From positions 62,001 through 126,000 of the forward strand of contig NZ_BMSG01000013.1 of the NCBI RefSeq assembly GCF_014649035.1: 64,000 nucleotides of DNA, read 5' to 3'. The notes beneath the pieces were generated by a model. It saw only the letters and a list, made by a program, of their open reading frames with translations, had not been told where the DNA came from and did not search any database. How positions within the stretch are numbered: position 1 is the stretch's first letter; every line of letters starts with the position of its first letter. A program made the translations under genes and the position numbers. Positions 1 through 8,795 of the stretch are shown in pieces. This DNA comes from Streptomyces sindenensis (lineage in GTDB: Bacteria > Actinomycetota > Actinomycetes > Streptomycetales > Streptomycetaceae).

Positions 1-2
1 CC

Positions 3-1037
3 TTTCCCGTCCACGTCGGAAGCCTGCACCCCGGGACGCCGCTCGGCATCGACCTGCCCACCCTGCGCGAGGCATGCGCGGCGGAGTTCCCCCACAGCGA
101 GCTCGTCACCGCGCGGGGTGCGGACATCGACGGCACGTCCACCGACGGGTTCGGCGAGGCCGTCGAACTGGCCCGGGGCGCCGACCTCGTGATCCTCGCC
201 CTCGGCGACCGGGCCGGGCTCTTCGGGCGCGGTACGAGCGGGGAGGGCTGTGACGCCGAGGATCTGGTCCTCCCCGGTGTCCAGCAGCAACTGCTCGACG
301 TCCTCCTCGACACGGGCACGCCCGTTGTCGTCACCCTGCTCGCCGGGCGTCCGTACGCCCTCGGGCGGGCGGTGGACGAGGCGGCCGCGATCGTGCAGTC
401 GTTCTTTCCCGGCGAGGAGGGCACGACGGCCATCGCCTCGGTGCTCAGCGGCCGCACCGCGCCGTCCGGCCGGCTGCCCGTCGGCGTGCCGCGCCACCCG
501 GGTTCCCAGCCGTCCACCTACCTGGCGGCGCGGCTCGGCCACGCCAGCGATGTGTCCAGCGTCGACCCGGCCCCGGCGTTCGCGTTCGGTCACGGTCTGA
601 CGTACACCGAGTTCGCGTGGGACGACCTCGTGGTGGAGCGCGGACGGGCCACGACGGAAGGGGAGTTCACCCTCTCCTGCACGGTCCGCAACACCGGTGC
701 GCGGGAGGGGACCGAGGTGGTGCAGGTCTATCTCCACGACCCGGTCGCCTCCGTGGTCCAGCCGGTGCAGCGGCTCATCGGGTACGTACGACTCGACCTG
801 GGGCCGGGGCAGGCGGCCCGCGTGCGGGCGACGGTCCCGGCGGACCTCGCGTCCTTCACGGGCCGCGACGGCCACCGGATCGTCGAACCGGGCGATCTCG
901 AACTGCGGTTGAGCGCATCGAGCGACGCCCCGCGGCTCGCCGCCCGGGTCACGCTGACCGGTCCGGTGCGAACGGTCGATCACACCCGGCGGCTGCACAT
1001 GGACATCACGACGGAGCTCCTCACGGACACGCCGTAG
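3..1037 (+). CDS. Glycoside hydrolase family 3 C-terminal part, beta-glucosidase/xylosidase-like (5' end outside window)
   Basis: The open frame runs in from the left edge, so only the C-terminal 344 residues are visible. The first part (GADLVILALGDRAGLFGRG, then GTPVVVTLLAGRPYAL and a PGEEGTTAIASVLSGRTAPSGRLP stretch) is the GH3 C-terminal alpha/beta sandwich. The last ~130 residues, after FGHGLTYTEF, are the fibronectin-III-like domain usual at the end of GH3 enzymes. The family hydrolyses terminal beta-glucosides, beta-xylosides and related sugars with retention. The nucleophile Asp domain lies upstream, so substrate cannot be judged. No signal peptide can be assessed. A perfect hairpin follows the stop. 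Confidence 0.85.
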   Translation, partial: FPVHVGSLHPGTPLGIDLPTLREACAAEFPHSELVTARGADIDGTSTDGFGEAVELARGADLVILALGDRAGLFGRGTSGEGCDAEDLVLPGVQQQLLDVLLDTGTPVVVTLLAGRPYALGRAVDEAAAIVQSFFPGEEGTTAIASVLSGRTAPSGRLPVGVPRHPGSQPSTYLAARLGHASDVSSVDPAPAFAFGHGLTYTEFAWDDLVVERGRATTEGEFTLSCTVRNTGAREGTEVVQVYLHDPVASVVQPVQRLIGYVRLDLGPGQAARVRATVPADLASFTGRDGHRIVEPGDLELRLSASSDAPRLAARVTLTGPVRTVDHTRRLHMDITTELLTDTP

Positions 1038-1043
1038 GCAGGA

Positions 1044-1093
1044 CCGGACCGAGGGGGAGGACAGGCAGCGGCACACACTCCCCCTCGGTCCGG
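1044..1093. terminator. Hairpin between convergent genes
   Basis: A perfect 16-bp inverted repeat: left arm 1044-1059 (CCGGACCGAGGGGGAG), right arm 1078-1093, 18-nt loop. It lies between the GH3 stop and the stop of the converging gene at 1145, so it can serve both directions. There is no U tract, as is common in streptomycete terminators. Confidence 0.7.
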
Positions 1094-1144
1094 ATCAGCC
1101 GAGACGAGAGGCGGGGCGGCCATGACGCTCCGGCTCCGGCGTCG

Positions 1145-1687
1145 CTATGCGGGGCTGCTCGGAAACAGAAGCTCGTACGGCGGGTGATCGTCGTCCGGTA
1201 CGCGCGGCACGTAGTCCGGGGCCGTGCGTGCAGCCACAGCCAGCAGCCGAGCGGCAGCCTCCTCCTCGGAGACGGAGGCAAGTCCGAGGGCGTGCAGAAG
1301 GCGGTCGCGCTCGGCGTCGAAGTCCGGGTGGTCGGCCCGGAGCTCCGAGCCGAGCTCGCTGATCGTGAAGCTCTTTGCCAGGTCGCGCCAGAAGGGCAGT
1401 ACGGCGATGAGCGTGACGGCCTCCACGAGGTCGGCGCCGATCAGCGTGGCCCGGCCCTCGGAATCGGCGTACAGGACAGGCTGCTCCTCGGCCCCGGCTT
1501 CCCCGCAGAGGAAGTACGTGCCGCCGGCACCGCATCCAGCCACCGGGTGCAGCGGCCTGCCGGCGGGGAGTACGAGATCCTCCAGGGGATCCCGGCGGTC
1601 CATGTCGAAGTCACCTGGCCAGGCCAGCGCGGCAGCCAGCGAGGAGTCTTGCTCGAGACGGCGAAGCAGAGCGTCTGATGCGGTCAT
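1145..1687 (-). CDS. SMI1/KNR4 (SUKH)-like protein of unknown role
   Basis: 180 residues, no signal peptide, acidic overall. The middle segment (GGTYFLCGEAG...PVLYADSEGRATLIGADLVEAVTLIAVLPFWRD) resembles the core of SUKH/SMI1-KNR4 proteins, where a shared fold carries immunity or regulatory functions. The match is by eye and weak. No toxin gene adjoins it: the nearest gene upstream on the same strand is aztA, 204 nt away, so it may be a separate unit. The 1688-1891 gap shows nothing else. Confidence 0.5.
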   Translation of the reverse strand: MTASDALLRRLEQDSSLAAALAWPGDFDMDRRDPLEDLVLPAGRPLHPVAGCGAGGTYFLCGEAGAEEQPVLYADSEGRATLIGADLVEAVTLIAVLPFWRDLAKSFTISELGSELRADHPDFDAERDRLLHALGLASVSEEEAAARLLAVAARTAPDYVPRVPDDDHPPYELLFPSSPA

Positions 1688-1891
1688 GGGCGGAAGGTAA
1701 CAGCGCCCTCGGACAGTGGGGTTCGGATGACCCTGCTGCGTGACGCCGAAGGCGCGCTGTCATTGGCGTGTGGCACGACGGGTCCGTCTCGTGGAGATCC
1801 GGGACAACCCCATCGCCCGCCAGGGCTTCCCTGGCCGGGCCGCCTTCGGGCTCCGCCTCCACCGGACGCACCGGGTTGCGGGCCCCTGCCC

Positions 1892-2635
1892 TCACACCGG
1901 CTGCCAGATACGGGACAGGGTCGTCGCCGTGAGCACTTCCTCGGGCGGGCCCTGGCGGATCAGTCGTCCGTCGGCCAGGAGCAGGCAGGCGTCGGCCGAG
2001 CGGGCGGCCTCCAGGTCGTGCGTGGCCTGGACGACGGTCGTGCCGTCGGCGACCAGGTCGGCCAGCAGCGCCGTGATCCGGTTTCGGGCCTCGGGGTCGA
2101 GTCCGGTCGTCGGCTCGTCCAGGAGCAGCAGGTCGGACCGTTGCGCCAGGCCCTGGGCGATCAGTACGCGCTGGCGTTGCCCGCCGGACAACTCGCCGAG
2201 TTGGCGGTCGGAGAGGTCGGCGACGCCCAGCCGTTCCATGGCGGAGTCGACCACGGTCCGGTCCCGCCGGGGCAGTCTCCGCCAGGGGCCCAGCTCTCCC
2301 CAGCGCCCCATTTCCACCGTCTGCCGTGCGGTGAGGGGGAGTGTGTCGCCGACGGCGCCGCGTTGCGGGACGAAGGCGGGCGGGCTGCCCTCCGCGTACC
2401 GGAGCTGCCCGGATGTGGCATCGATCACCCCGGCGAGAACGCCGAGCAGCGTGGACTTGCCGCTGCCGTTCGGGCCGACCAGGGCGGTCATGGCCAACGC
2501 CGGTATCACCGCGCTGATTTGGTGGAGCACCGGGCGGCCGGGATAGCCGGCGTCGAGGTCGTCGAACCGGACGCGCTCGCTCCGTCGTGCCCCGCCGGGC
2601 GATGTCGTCGCGTTGTTATTGAACATGATTGTCAT
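1892..2635 (-). CDS. aztA: Zinc ABC transporter ATP-binding protein AztA
   Basis: ABC ATPase of about 247 residues with all motifs: Walker A GPNGSGKST (54-62), signature LSGGQ (149-153), Walker B LLLLDEP (169-175) and a late switch His in QATHD. It energises import of zinc through the AztB permease, which is divergent. Two starts are possible: ATG at 2635 and ATG at 2626. Neither has a Shine-Dalgarno sequence. A TACAAT -10-like hexamer (minus strand, 2639-2634) would start transcription next to the ATG at 2626, suggesting a leaderless mRNA. The Zur-like box covers this start. Family and context give the zinc assignment; an Mn ATPase is the alternative. Confidence 0.85.
   Translation of the reverse strand: MTIMFNNNATTSPGGARRSERVRFDDLDAGYPGRPVLHQISAVIPALAMTALVGPNGSGKSTLLGVLAGVIDATSGQLRYAEGSPPAFVPQRGAVGDTLPLTARQTVEMGRWGELGPWRRLPRRDRTVVDSAMERLGVADLSDRQLGELSGGQRQRVLIAQGLAQRSDLLLLDEPTTGLDPEARNRITALLADLVADGTTVVQATHDLEAARSADACLLLADGRLIRQGPPEEVLTATTLSRIWQPV
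2620..2634. promoter_or_regulatory. Zur-like zinc box overlapping the aztA start
   Basis: TGAACATGATTGTCA is a 7-1-7 imperfect palindrome close to the known Streptomyces Zur consensus TGAAAATnATTTTCA. The aztA and aztB start codons are only 14 nt apart when the longer aztA start is used, so a single box could control both divergent units. It would block the -10 region and start site of aztA directly. Confidence 0.7.
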
Positions 2636-2649
2636 TGTAGGGTCATCGT

Positions 2650-3546
2650 ATGGAGTGGTTGACGGCCCCGTTCGAGGTGGCCTTTGTGCAGCGTGCCCTG
2701 TGGGCCGGGGTCCTGGTGTCGGCGATATGCGCCCTGGCCGGAACGTGGGTGGTGCTGAGGGGGATGGCCTTCCTCGGTGACGCCATGTCCCACGGGCTCC
2801 TGCCGGGCGTCGCCGTCGCCGCGCTGCTCGGCGGCAACCTCCTGGTGGGAGCGGTGGTGAGCGCCGCCGTCATGACGGCGGGCGTCACCGCCCTCGGCCG
2901 CACCCCACGACTGTCCCAGGACACCGGCATCGGCCTGCTCTTCGTCGGGATGCTGTCCCTGGGCGTCATCATCGTGTCGCGCTCGCAGTCGTTCGCGGTG
3001 GATCTCACCGGTTTCCTCTTCGGTGACGTACTCGCCGTGCGCGAGAGCGATCTGGTGCTCCTCGGGGTGGCGTTCCTGCTGGCGCTGGCCGTCTCCGTGC
3101 TCGGCCACCGCGCCTTCCTGGCCCTCGCGTTCGACGAGCGCAAGGCCCGGACGCTCGGCCTGCGCCCGCGACTCGCGCACGCCGTACTGCTCGGCCTGCT
3201 GGCCCTGGCCATCGTCGCCTCCTTCCACATCGTGGGCACACTGCTCGTCCTCGGCCTGCTCATCGCCCCGCCCGCGGCGGCCCTGCCCTGGGCGCGAAGC
3301 GTCCACGGCGTCATGGCCCTGGCCACGGTCCTCGGCGCGGCTGCCACCTTCGGCGGCCTGCTGCTCTCCTGGCATCTGCGCACAGCGGCCGGCGCGACCG
3401 TCTCGGCCCTCGCGGTCAGCCTCTTCTTCCTGTCCCACCTGGCGTCCTGGCTCCACCACCGACGTCGCACGCGCCGCACCGGCGCCCCCGCCCGTGCCGC
3501 CACGTTCACCGCGAACGCCCTTACGACCCGACCGAACGAAACCTGA
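2650..3546 (+). CDS. aztB: Zinc ABC transporter permease AztB
   Basis: 298 residues of the ZnuB/MntB (ABC-3) permease family. It starts MEWLTAPFEVAFVQRALWAG, the usual N-terminus of this family, and has about eight hydrophobic spans. The motif GLLIAPPAAALPWARS near 210-225 is the conserved region contacting the ATPase. TAGGG at 2638-2642 sits 7 nt before the ATG. The C-terminal tail is Arg/Thr-rich. Eleven bases separate it from the next gene, so aztB, the first AztD-like gene and aztC form one operon. Confidence 0.88.
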   Translation: MEWLTAPFEVAFVQRALWAGVLVSAICALAGTWVVLRGMAFLGDAMSHGLLPGVAVAALLGGNLLVGAVVSAAVMTAGVTALGRTPRLSQDTGIGLLFVGMLSLGVIIVSRSQSFAVDLTGFLFGDVLAVRESDLVLLGVAFLLALAVSVLGHRAFLALAFDERKARTLGLRPRLAHAVLLGLLALAIVASFHIVGTLLVLGLLIAPPAAALPWARSVHGVMALATVLGAAATFGGLLLSWHLRTAAGATVSALAVSLFFLSHLASWLHHRRRTRRTGAPARAATFTANALTTRPNET

Positions 3547-3557
3547 GGCGATCCCCC

Positions 3558-4796
3558 TTGTCCGTCCGAACGCATGGCGCGCCCCTGGCGTCCGCACTCC
3601 TGTCCGTGGTCCTGCTGACTGCGGGCTGCGCGGGGCGGGGCGACGCCAAGTCCCCCTCCGACAGCACTGATTCGCCGACCGTTCCCCACGGTTACGTGGA
3701 AGGCGCCGCCGAGGCCGCCGAGCAGCAGTCCCGGCTCCTCCTCGGTGACACCGACTCCGGCGCCACGCGTGTGCTGGACCTGATCACCGGAAAGACCCAC
3801 GACGCCGCGCGCAGAGCCGGTGTCACCGGACTCACCACGGACGGCCGCTTCGGCTACTTCCACGGCGCGGACAGCACCCGGGTCCTCGACAGCGGCGCGT
3901 GGATGGTCGACCACGGAGACCATGTGCACTACTACCGCGCGAAGACCAGGGAGGTGGGCGAACTTCCGGGCGGCGCCGGCACGAGCATCCGCAGCGACAA
4001 GAGCCTCACCGTCGTGACAGCGGCGAACGGGAAGGCGCGGGCGTACCGTCGCGCGGAGCTGGAGAAGGGCACCCTCGGCACCGCGGACCGGCTCCCGGGC
4101 ACCTACGGCGGGCCCGTCGTGCCGTACGCCGGACACCTGGTCGCCCTCACGCGCGGCGGCGACGCCCCCGCGAGGGCCGTGGTCCTCGACCGGTCCGGCA
4201 AGCGCGTCGCCGCTCCGGAGTCCACGTGCGAGGACCCGAAGGGCGACGCGGTCACCCGGCGGGGCGTCGTCCTCGGCTGCGCCGACGGCGCTCTGCTCGT
4301 CCGCGAGGACGACGGCGCCTTCACCGCCGAGAAGATCCCGTACGGCGAGGACGTGCCGAGTCCGGAGCGGGCCGCGGAGTTCAGCCACCGGCCGGGCAGC
4401 ACCACGCTCACGGCGCGGGCGGGCAAGGACGCCGTCTGGGTCCTCGACGTCACCGAGCGCGCCTGGAAACGAGTGGCGACCGGTCCCGTGGTCGCCGCCA
4501 ACACCGCGGGCGAGGGCGCTCCGCTGGTCGTCCTGGAGGGCGACGGAGCCCTGCACGGCTACGACATGTCCACCGGTGAGGAGACCACCGCCACCGAGCG
4601 GCTGCTGAAGGACGTCCCCCACACCACCGGTGGCCGGACCGGGGCACCGGTGATCGAGGTCGACCGGAGCCGGGCCTACCTCAACGACCCGGAGGGCAAG
4701 CGCGTGTTCGAGATCGACTACAACGACGACCTCCGGGTCGCCCGCACCTTCGACCTGGACATCCGGCCGTCCCTGATGGTGGAGACGGGCCGATGA
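3558..4796 (+). CDS. AztD-like zinc chaperone paralogue 1 (lipoprotein)
   Basis: 412 residues from a TTG start with GAGG at 3545-3548. A signal peptide ends in the lipobox LTAGC (Cys24). The rest is predicted beta-propeller, with repeats such as RVLDLITGKTHD. It is clearly paralogous to the gene at 5841: both have the block ALVLDR...C...GC-DG-LL (here CEDPKG...LGCADGALLV), giving a conserved Cys pair, and a late EGKRVFEIDY / PGKRQLHSFD block. The HGDHVHYY cluster near 120 is a likely metal site. AztD proteins pass zinc to AztC. The role of this second copy is inferred. It overlaps aztC by 4 nt. Confidence 0.7.
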   Translation: MSVRTHGAPLASALLSVVLLTAGCAGRGDAKSPSDSTDSPTVPHGYVEGAAEAAEQQSRLLLGDTDSGATRVLDLITGKTHDAARRAGVTGLTTDGRFGYFHGADSTRVLDSGAWMVDHGDHVHYYRAKTREVGELPGGAGTSIRSDKSLTVVTAANGKARAYRRAELEKGTLGTADRLPGTYGGPVVPYAGHLVALTRGGDAPARAVVLDRSGKRVAAPESTCEDPKGDAVTRRGVVLGCADGALLVREDDGAFTAEKIPYGEDVPSPERAAEFSHRPGSTTLTARAGKDAVWVLDVTERAWKRVATGPVVAANTAGEGAPLVVLEGDGALHGYDMSTGEETTATERLLKDVPHTTGGRTGAPVIEVDRSRAYLNDPEGKRVFEIDYNDDLRVARTFDLDIRPSLMVETGR

Positions 4797-5752
4797 GCGT
4801 ACGCGTGACGACGGCGCGGCTGCGCGCCCTGCTGCCGGCCCTGGTCACCTGCCTCGTCGTCGCCGGTACGGCGACCGGCTGCGGCTCGGGCGACGACCGG
4901 CCCCGGATCGTGGTGACGACCAACATCCTCGGCGACATCACCCGGGAGATCGTCGGAGGCGAGGCGGAGATCAGCGTCCTGATGAAGCCCAACGCCGACC
5001 CGCACTCGTTCGGGCTGTCGGCCGTGCAGGCCGCCGAGCTGGAGAACGCGGACCTGGTCATCCACAACGGCCTGGGGCTGGAGGAGAACGTGACCCGGCA
5101 CGTGGAGGCCGCCCGGGAATCGGGGGTGGCCACCTTCGCGGCGGGCGAGGCGGCCGATCCTCTGACCTTCCACGCCGACGAGGAGGGCGGACCGGGCGAC
5201 GGGGCCGGAGCGCCCGACCCGCACTTCTGGACCGACCCCGATCGCGTACGCAAGGCGGCCGGCCTGATCACCGACCGGGTCATCGAGCATGTGGACGGGG
5301 TGAACGAGAAGGCCGTACGGGACAACGCCGAACGCTACGACGGACAACTCGCCGCCCTCTCCACCTGGATGGAGAAGTCCTTCGCGGCCATTCCCGAGCG
5401 CCGCCGGGCCCTCGTCACCAACCACCACGTCTTCGGCTACCTCGCCGACCGCTTCGGCTTCCGCGTGATCGGCGCCGTCATCCCCAGCGGCACGACACTC
5501 GCCTCGCCCAGCTCCTCCGACCTGCGCTCCCTGACCCGAGCCATGGAGAAGGCCGACGTCCGGACCGTCTTCGCCGACTCCTCCCAGCCCACCCGACTCG
5601 CCGACGTCCTGCGCCGCGAGATGGGCGGTGACGTGAACGTCGTCCCGCTGTACTCCGAGTCGCTGACCGAGAAGGGCGGGGGCGCCGGCACGTATCTGGA
5701 AATGATGCGCGCCAACACCTCGGCCATGGCCGAGGGCCTCACCGTCGCCTGA
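4793..5752 (+). CDS. aztC: Zinc ABC transporter substrate-binding lipoprotein AztC
   Basis: 319 residues of the cluster A-I (ZnuA-like) binding proteins. The signal peptide ends ...GTATGC (Cys30), followed by RPRIVVTTNILGDITREIVGG. Expected zinc ligands are His71 (PHSFG), His144 (DPHFW), His211 or His212 (TNHHVFGY) and Asp262 (FADSSQPT). A flexible acidic loop at 127-141 with one His precedes His144 and is short, as in AztC rather than the long His-rich loop of ZnuA. ATGA overlap with the upstream AztD-like gene indicates translational coupling. Confidence 0.88.
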   Translation: MSVRVTTARLRALLPALVTCLVVAGTATGCGSGDDRPRIVVTTNILGDITREIVGGEAEISVLMKPNADPHSFGLSAVQAAELENADLVIHNGLGLEENVTRHVEAARESGVATFAAGEAADPLTFHADEEGGPGDGAGAPDPHFWTDPDRVRKAAGLITDRVIEHVDGVNEKAVRDNAERYDGQLAALSTWMEKSFAAIPERRRALVTNHHVFGYLADRFGFRVIGAVIPSGTTLASPSSSDLRSLTRAMEKADVRTVFADSSQPTRLADVLRREMGGDVNVVPLYSESLTEKGGGAGTYLEMMRANTSAMAEGLTVA

Positions 5753-5840
5753 CCCGCTTCCCCAAGGGCCGGTCCACCGACGACCGGTCCCTCAACCCCA
5801 CCATCCCGTGCCCCGCAGGGCCGGAGAGGACATCCCCACC

Positions 5841-7049
5841 ATGAAAACGAACAGGTCGATACGGGCCCGTATGCTCGCGGGCACCACCCTCGCTCTGACG
5901 GCGTCCCTGGTACTGACCGCCTGTGGCGGCGGCGCAGCGTCCGAGGCCGAGCCGAAGCAGGCGGAGCAGGCGAAGAACGCCAAGGCCACCCCGGTGAAGA
6001 ACCCGCTGGTCGCCTCCTTCGACGGGGGACTGTACGTCCTCGACGGCGAGAGCCTGAAGCTGGCGAAGACCGTCGAACTGCCCGGCTTCAACCGGGTCAA
6101 CCCGGCGGGCGACCAGGACCACGTCGTCGTCTCCACCGACAGCGGCTTCCGGGTGTACGACGCGGCCCGGCAGACCTTCACGGACGCCGAGTTCAAGGGG
6201 GCGAAGCCCGGCCATGTGGTCCGGCACGGCGGCAGGACGGTCCTGTTCACCGACGGCACCGGCGAGGTGAACGTCTTCGACCCCGCCGACCTGGCCGGCG
6301 GCAAGCGGCCCGAGGGGCGCAGCTACACATCCGCCGAGGCCCACCACGGTGTCGCCATCGAACTGGCCGGCGGAGAACTCGTCACCACTCTGGGCACCGA
6401 GGAGAAGCGCACCGGAGCCCTTGCCCTGGACAGGAACAACAAGGAGATCGCGCGCGCCGAGAACTGCCCGGGTGTCCACGGCGAGGCCGCCGCGCAGGGC
6501 GAGGTGGTCGCATTCGGCTGCGAGGACGGCGTTCTGCTCTACAAGGACGGCGAGTTCACCAAGGTCGACGCCCCCGGCGACTACGCCCGTACCGGTAACC
6601 AGGCCGGAAGCGACGCCTCCCCGATCCTGCTCGGCGACTACAAGACCGATCCCGACGCGGAACTGGAACGCCCCACCCGCATCTCGCTGATCGACACCCG
6701 TACGGCGAAGATGAAGCTGGTCGACCTCGGCACCAGCTACTCCTTCCGCTCGCTCGCCCGCGGGCCGCACGGCGAAGCCCTCGTCCTCGGCACCAACGGC
6801 GTCCTCCACGTCATCGACCCGGAGACCGGGGAGGTGGAGAAGAAGATCGAAGCTGTCGGCGACTGGACCGAGCCCCTGGACTGGCAGCAGCCCAGGCCCA
6901 CCCTGTTCGTCCGTGACCACACGGCGTACGTCTCCGAACCGGGCAAGCGCCAACTGCACTCCTTCGACCTGGAATCGGGAGAGAAGGGCGCGTCCGTGAC
7001 GCTGCCGAAGGCCACCAACGAACTGTCCGGGACGGTGGACGGTCACTGA
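5841..7049 (+). CDS. aztD: Zinc metallochaperone AztD (lipoprotein)
   Basis: 402 residues. ATG 5841 is chosen because GGAGAGG at 5823-5829 precedes it and it opens directly into the signal peptide, ending LTAC (Cys24); an in-frame upstream ATG at 5808 would add 11 unlikely residues. The mature part is a beta-propeller-like protein with Cys pair ENC...FGCEDG, His motifs HVVRHGG and EAHHG, and repeats such as GVLHVIDPETGEV. AztD is known to bind zinc in the periplasm and hand it to AztC. A weak hairpin (5769-5774 with 5782-5787) lies in the 88-nt gap after aztC, so it may be partly uncoupled. Confidence 0.8.
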   Translation: MKTNRSIRARMLAGTTLALTASLVLTACGGGAASEAEPKQAEQAKNAKATPVKNPLVASFDGGLYVLDGESLKLAKTVELPGFNRVNPAGDQDHVVVSTDSGFRVYDAARQTFTDAEFKGAKPGHVVRHGGRTVLFTDGTGEVNVFDPADLAGGKRPEGRSYTSAEAHHGVAIELAGGELVTTLGTEEKRTGALALDRNNKEIARAENCPGVHGEAAAQGEVVAFGCEDGVLLYKDGEFTKVDAPGDYARTGNQAGSDASPILLGDYKTDPDAELERPTRISLIDTRTAKMKLVDLGTSYSFRSLARGPHGEALVLGTNGVLHVIDPETGEVEKKIEAVGDWTEPLDWQQPRPTLFVRDHTAYVSEPGKRQLHSFDLESGEKGASVTLPKATNELSGTVDGH

Positions 7050-7096
7050 CCGGTCCACGCCCAGCAGCACTCCGCCCCTGTCTCCAGGGGCTCTGA

Positions 7097-7142
7097 ACGG
7101 CGCGGCGCCACGGGAGCGGGAACTCCCGTGGCGCCGCGCCGT
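7097..7142. terminator. Strong bidirectional terminator
   Basis: A perfect 20-bp stem: arms 7097-7116 (ACGGCGCGGCGCCACGGGAG) and 7123-7142, with a 6-nt loop. It follows aztD and lies before the end of the converging minus-strand cluster at 7204, serving both. Confidence 0.88.
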
Positions 7143-7203
7143 CTTGTGGAAGGACAGCTCCGGCGGGCCGCGCCCCGCCGCCGTGACGGCGGGGCCCACG
7201 GCC

Positions 7204-8280
7204 TCACAGCCGCTTCGCGCTCCGCAGCGTCTTCGCGTAGTAGCCGTTGCCGTCCAGCCGGGAGACTCCGCCCACGTCGCCGATGGTCGGGCCGTTGATC
7301 TCCTCGCGGCTGGAGATGAAGATCAGGTGGCCCTCGGTGTCGTAGCCGAGCACGATCCCGACGTGGTCGAGCCGCTCCTTGGTGCGGGCGTCCAGCTTGA
7401 AGAAGACCAGGTCGCCCGGCTGGAGCTGGTCGATGGCGGAGGGCCGGTCGTCGGGGCCCACACCGGTCAGCGGGAGCACGTCGGTGCCCTCGTCGGAGCG
7501 GGCCATGCCGTTGGCGGTGCGCGGCAGTCCGTCGCCGGAGGCGTCCGTGGACATCAGGGGGTACCGGGTGCGGTAGCCGAGCACCATCCGGATGAACCCC
7601 GAGCAGTCCAGGGACTTGGCGCGCATGGACTCCGGGGTGCCGGTCTGCCCGTCGCGGAAGGGGTAGGGCCGGCCGAGGTAGTCGTAGAAGTCGGACTGCT
7701 CCAGGCGCAGGTCGCCGCCCTCCGCGCCGGTGGTGTTCAGCGGACCGAAGTTGGCGTCACCGGCGTAGACGACGCCCTGTTCGTCCTTCTTCTGCGGGGC
7801 GCCGGCCACGTACTGGAAGGCGGTCGCGAAGACGTCGTCCTCCTTGCTGTCCGCGTACTCGGCGTGCCAGTCGGTGAACCACTTCTCCTTCTCGGCGCCC
7901 TTCTTCCACGGCTCCGGCATCAGGCGTACCCAGTCCGTGGTGGAGACCTTGGAGGCGGTGGAGGCCGGTTCGGTGAAGGTGCGGGCCGGGCCGGTGAGGG
8001 TGGCCAGGCGCGCCCCGTCGGTGAACACCGCCTTGATCTGGCCGTCGGAGCCGCGGAGCACGGAGCGCGCCGGGTTCTCCAGCCGGGACCACGTCGCCTC
8101 GCCCTTGTCGTCGGCGGAGCCGGAGCTCTTGCCGCCGTCCAGGACGCCGACGTTGCGGACCTCGGTCACCCCGGGCGTCTCCTGCTTGCGCAGCTCCAGC
8201 GTGAGGTAGCCGGAGGTCGCCACGAGCGCCAGCACCACCAGTCCCGAGACGACGGGCCGTGATTTCTTCTTCCCTGCCAT
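7204..8280 (-). CDS. NlpC/P60-type cysteine hydrolase of the PGA cluster
   Basis: 358 residues with an uncleaved N-terminal membrane anchor (about 9-27). The C-terminal half carries an NlpC/P60-like domain: LDCSGFIRMVLGYR with catalytic Cys226, then LQPGDLVFFKLD and DHVGIVLG with His306. Such enzymes cut gamma-D-glutamyl bonds in peptidoglycan stems. It is the last gene of the pgsB-pgsC string, 32 nt after pgsC. I infer that it trims or releases a gamma-glutamyl polymer or opens the wall for it. Residues 60-200 have no recognised domain. Confidence 0.72.
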   Translation of the reverse strand: MAGKKKSRPVVSGLVVLALVATSGYLTLELRKQETPGVTEVRNVGVLDGGKSSGSADDKGEATWSRLENPARSVLRGSDGQIKAVFTDGARLATLTGPARTFTEPASTASKVSTTDWVRLMPEPWKKGAEKEKWFTDWHAEYADSKEDDVFATAFQYVAGAPQKKDEQGVVYAGDANFGPLNTTGAEGGDLRLEQSDFYDYLGRPYPFRDGQTGTPESMRAKSLDCSGFIRMVLGYRTRYPLMSTDASGDGLPRTANGMARSDEGTDVLPLTGVGPDDRPSAIDQLQPGDLVFFKLDARTKERLDHVGIVLGYDTEGHLIFISSREEINGPTIGDVGGVSRLDGNGYYAKTLRSAKRL

Positions 8281-8312
8281 CGGTTACTCCTCGGTTGTTC
8301 GTGGGCGGCTGG

Positions 8313-8795
8313 TCAGACAGCGGGCATGATGCCGAGCAGCAGCCCGGCGGCGACGACGATGTAGGCCATGAGCGAGACCGTGCCGGTGGCCAGCAGCGTG
8401 GGGCCCTTGGGCTGGCGGACCAGCTGGTAGGCGATCAGGCCCGGCACGATGAAGCCGAGGGTCTGGTTGCCGTAGAGCAGCGGGAACTCCAGCGACAGCA
8501 GGATCATCACCGTGCTCTGGAGCAGCACGCCGAGCAGCACGACCGAGGCGAACAGCCGCTTGCCGTACAGGATCACCAGCCGCTGCATGACCTTGGTGCC
8601 GGCGTAGGTGAGTGCCGTGACGCCCAGCACCATGGCCGCGCGCTGGACGTCCTCGATCAGCGTCAGCGCGAGCCAGCCCGGGGTGATCATTCCGCCGGGC
8701 GACAGGTTGGTGGTGAGGTAGCACAGCAGCGAGAAGAACAGCCCGATGGCGATACCCAGGGCGGCCATCTCGGGGGTCAGTGCGGCGGTGGTCAA
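8313..8795 (-). CDS. pgsC: Poly-gamma-glutamate biosynthesis membrane protein PgsC/CapC
   Basis: 160 residues, almost all hydrophobic in about five spans. It has the family opening GLFFSLLCYLTTNLSPGGMITPGWLAL and a later LLYGNQTLGFIVPGLIAYQL. PgsC/CapC forms the membrane part of poly-gamma-glutamate synthase with PgsB. The ATG overlaps the pgsB stop by 4 nt. Length and spacing match the known pgsBC pair. Confidence 0.85.
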   Translation of the reverse strand: MTTAALTPEMAALGIAIGLFFSLLCYLTTNLSPGGMITPGWLALTLIEDVQRAAMVLGVTALTYAGTKVMQRLVILYGKRLFASVVLLGVLLQSTVMILLSLEFPLLYGNQTLGFIVPGLIAYQLVRQPKGPTLLATGTVSLMAYIVVAAGLLLGIMPAV

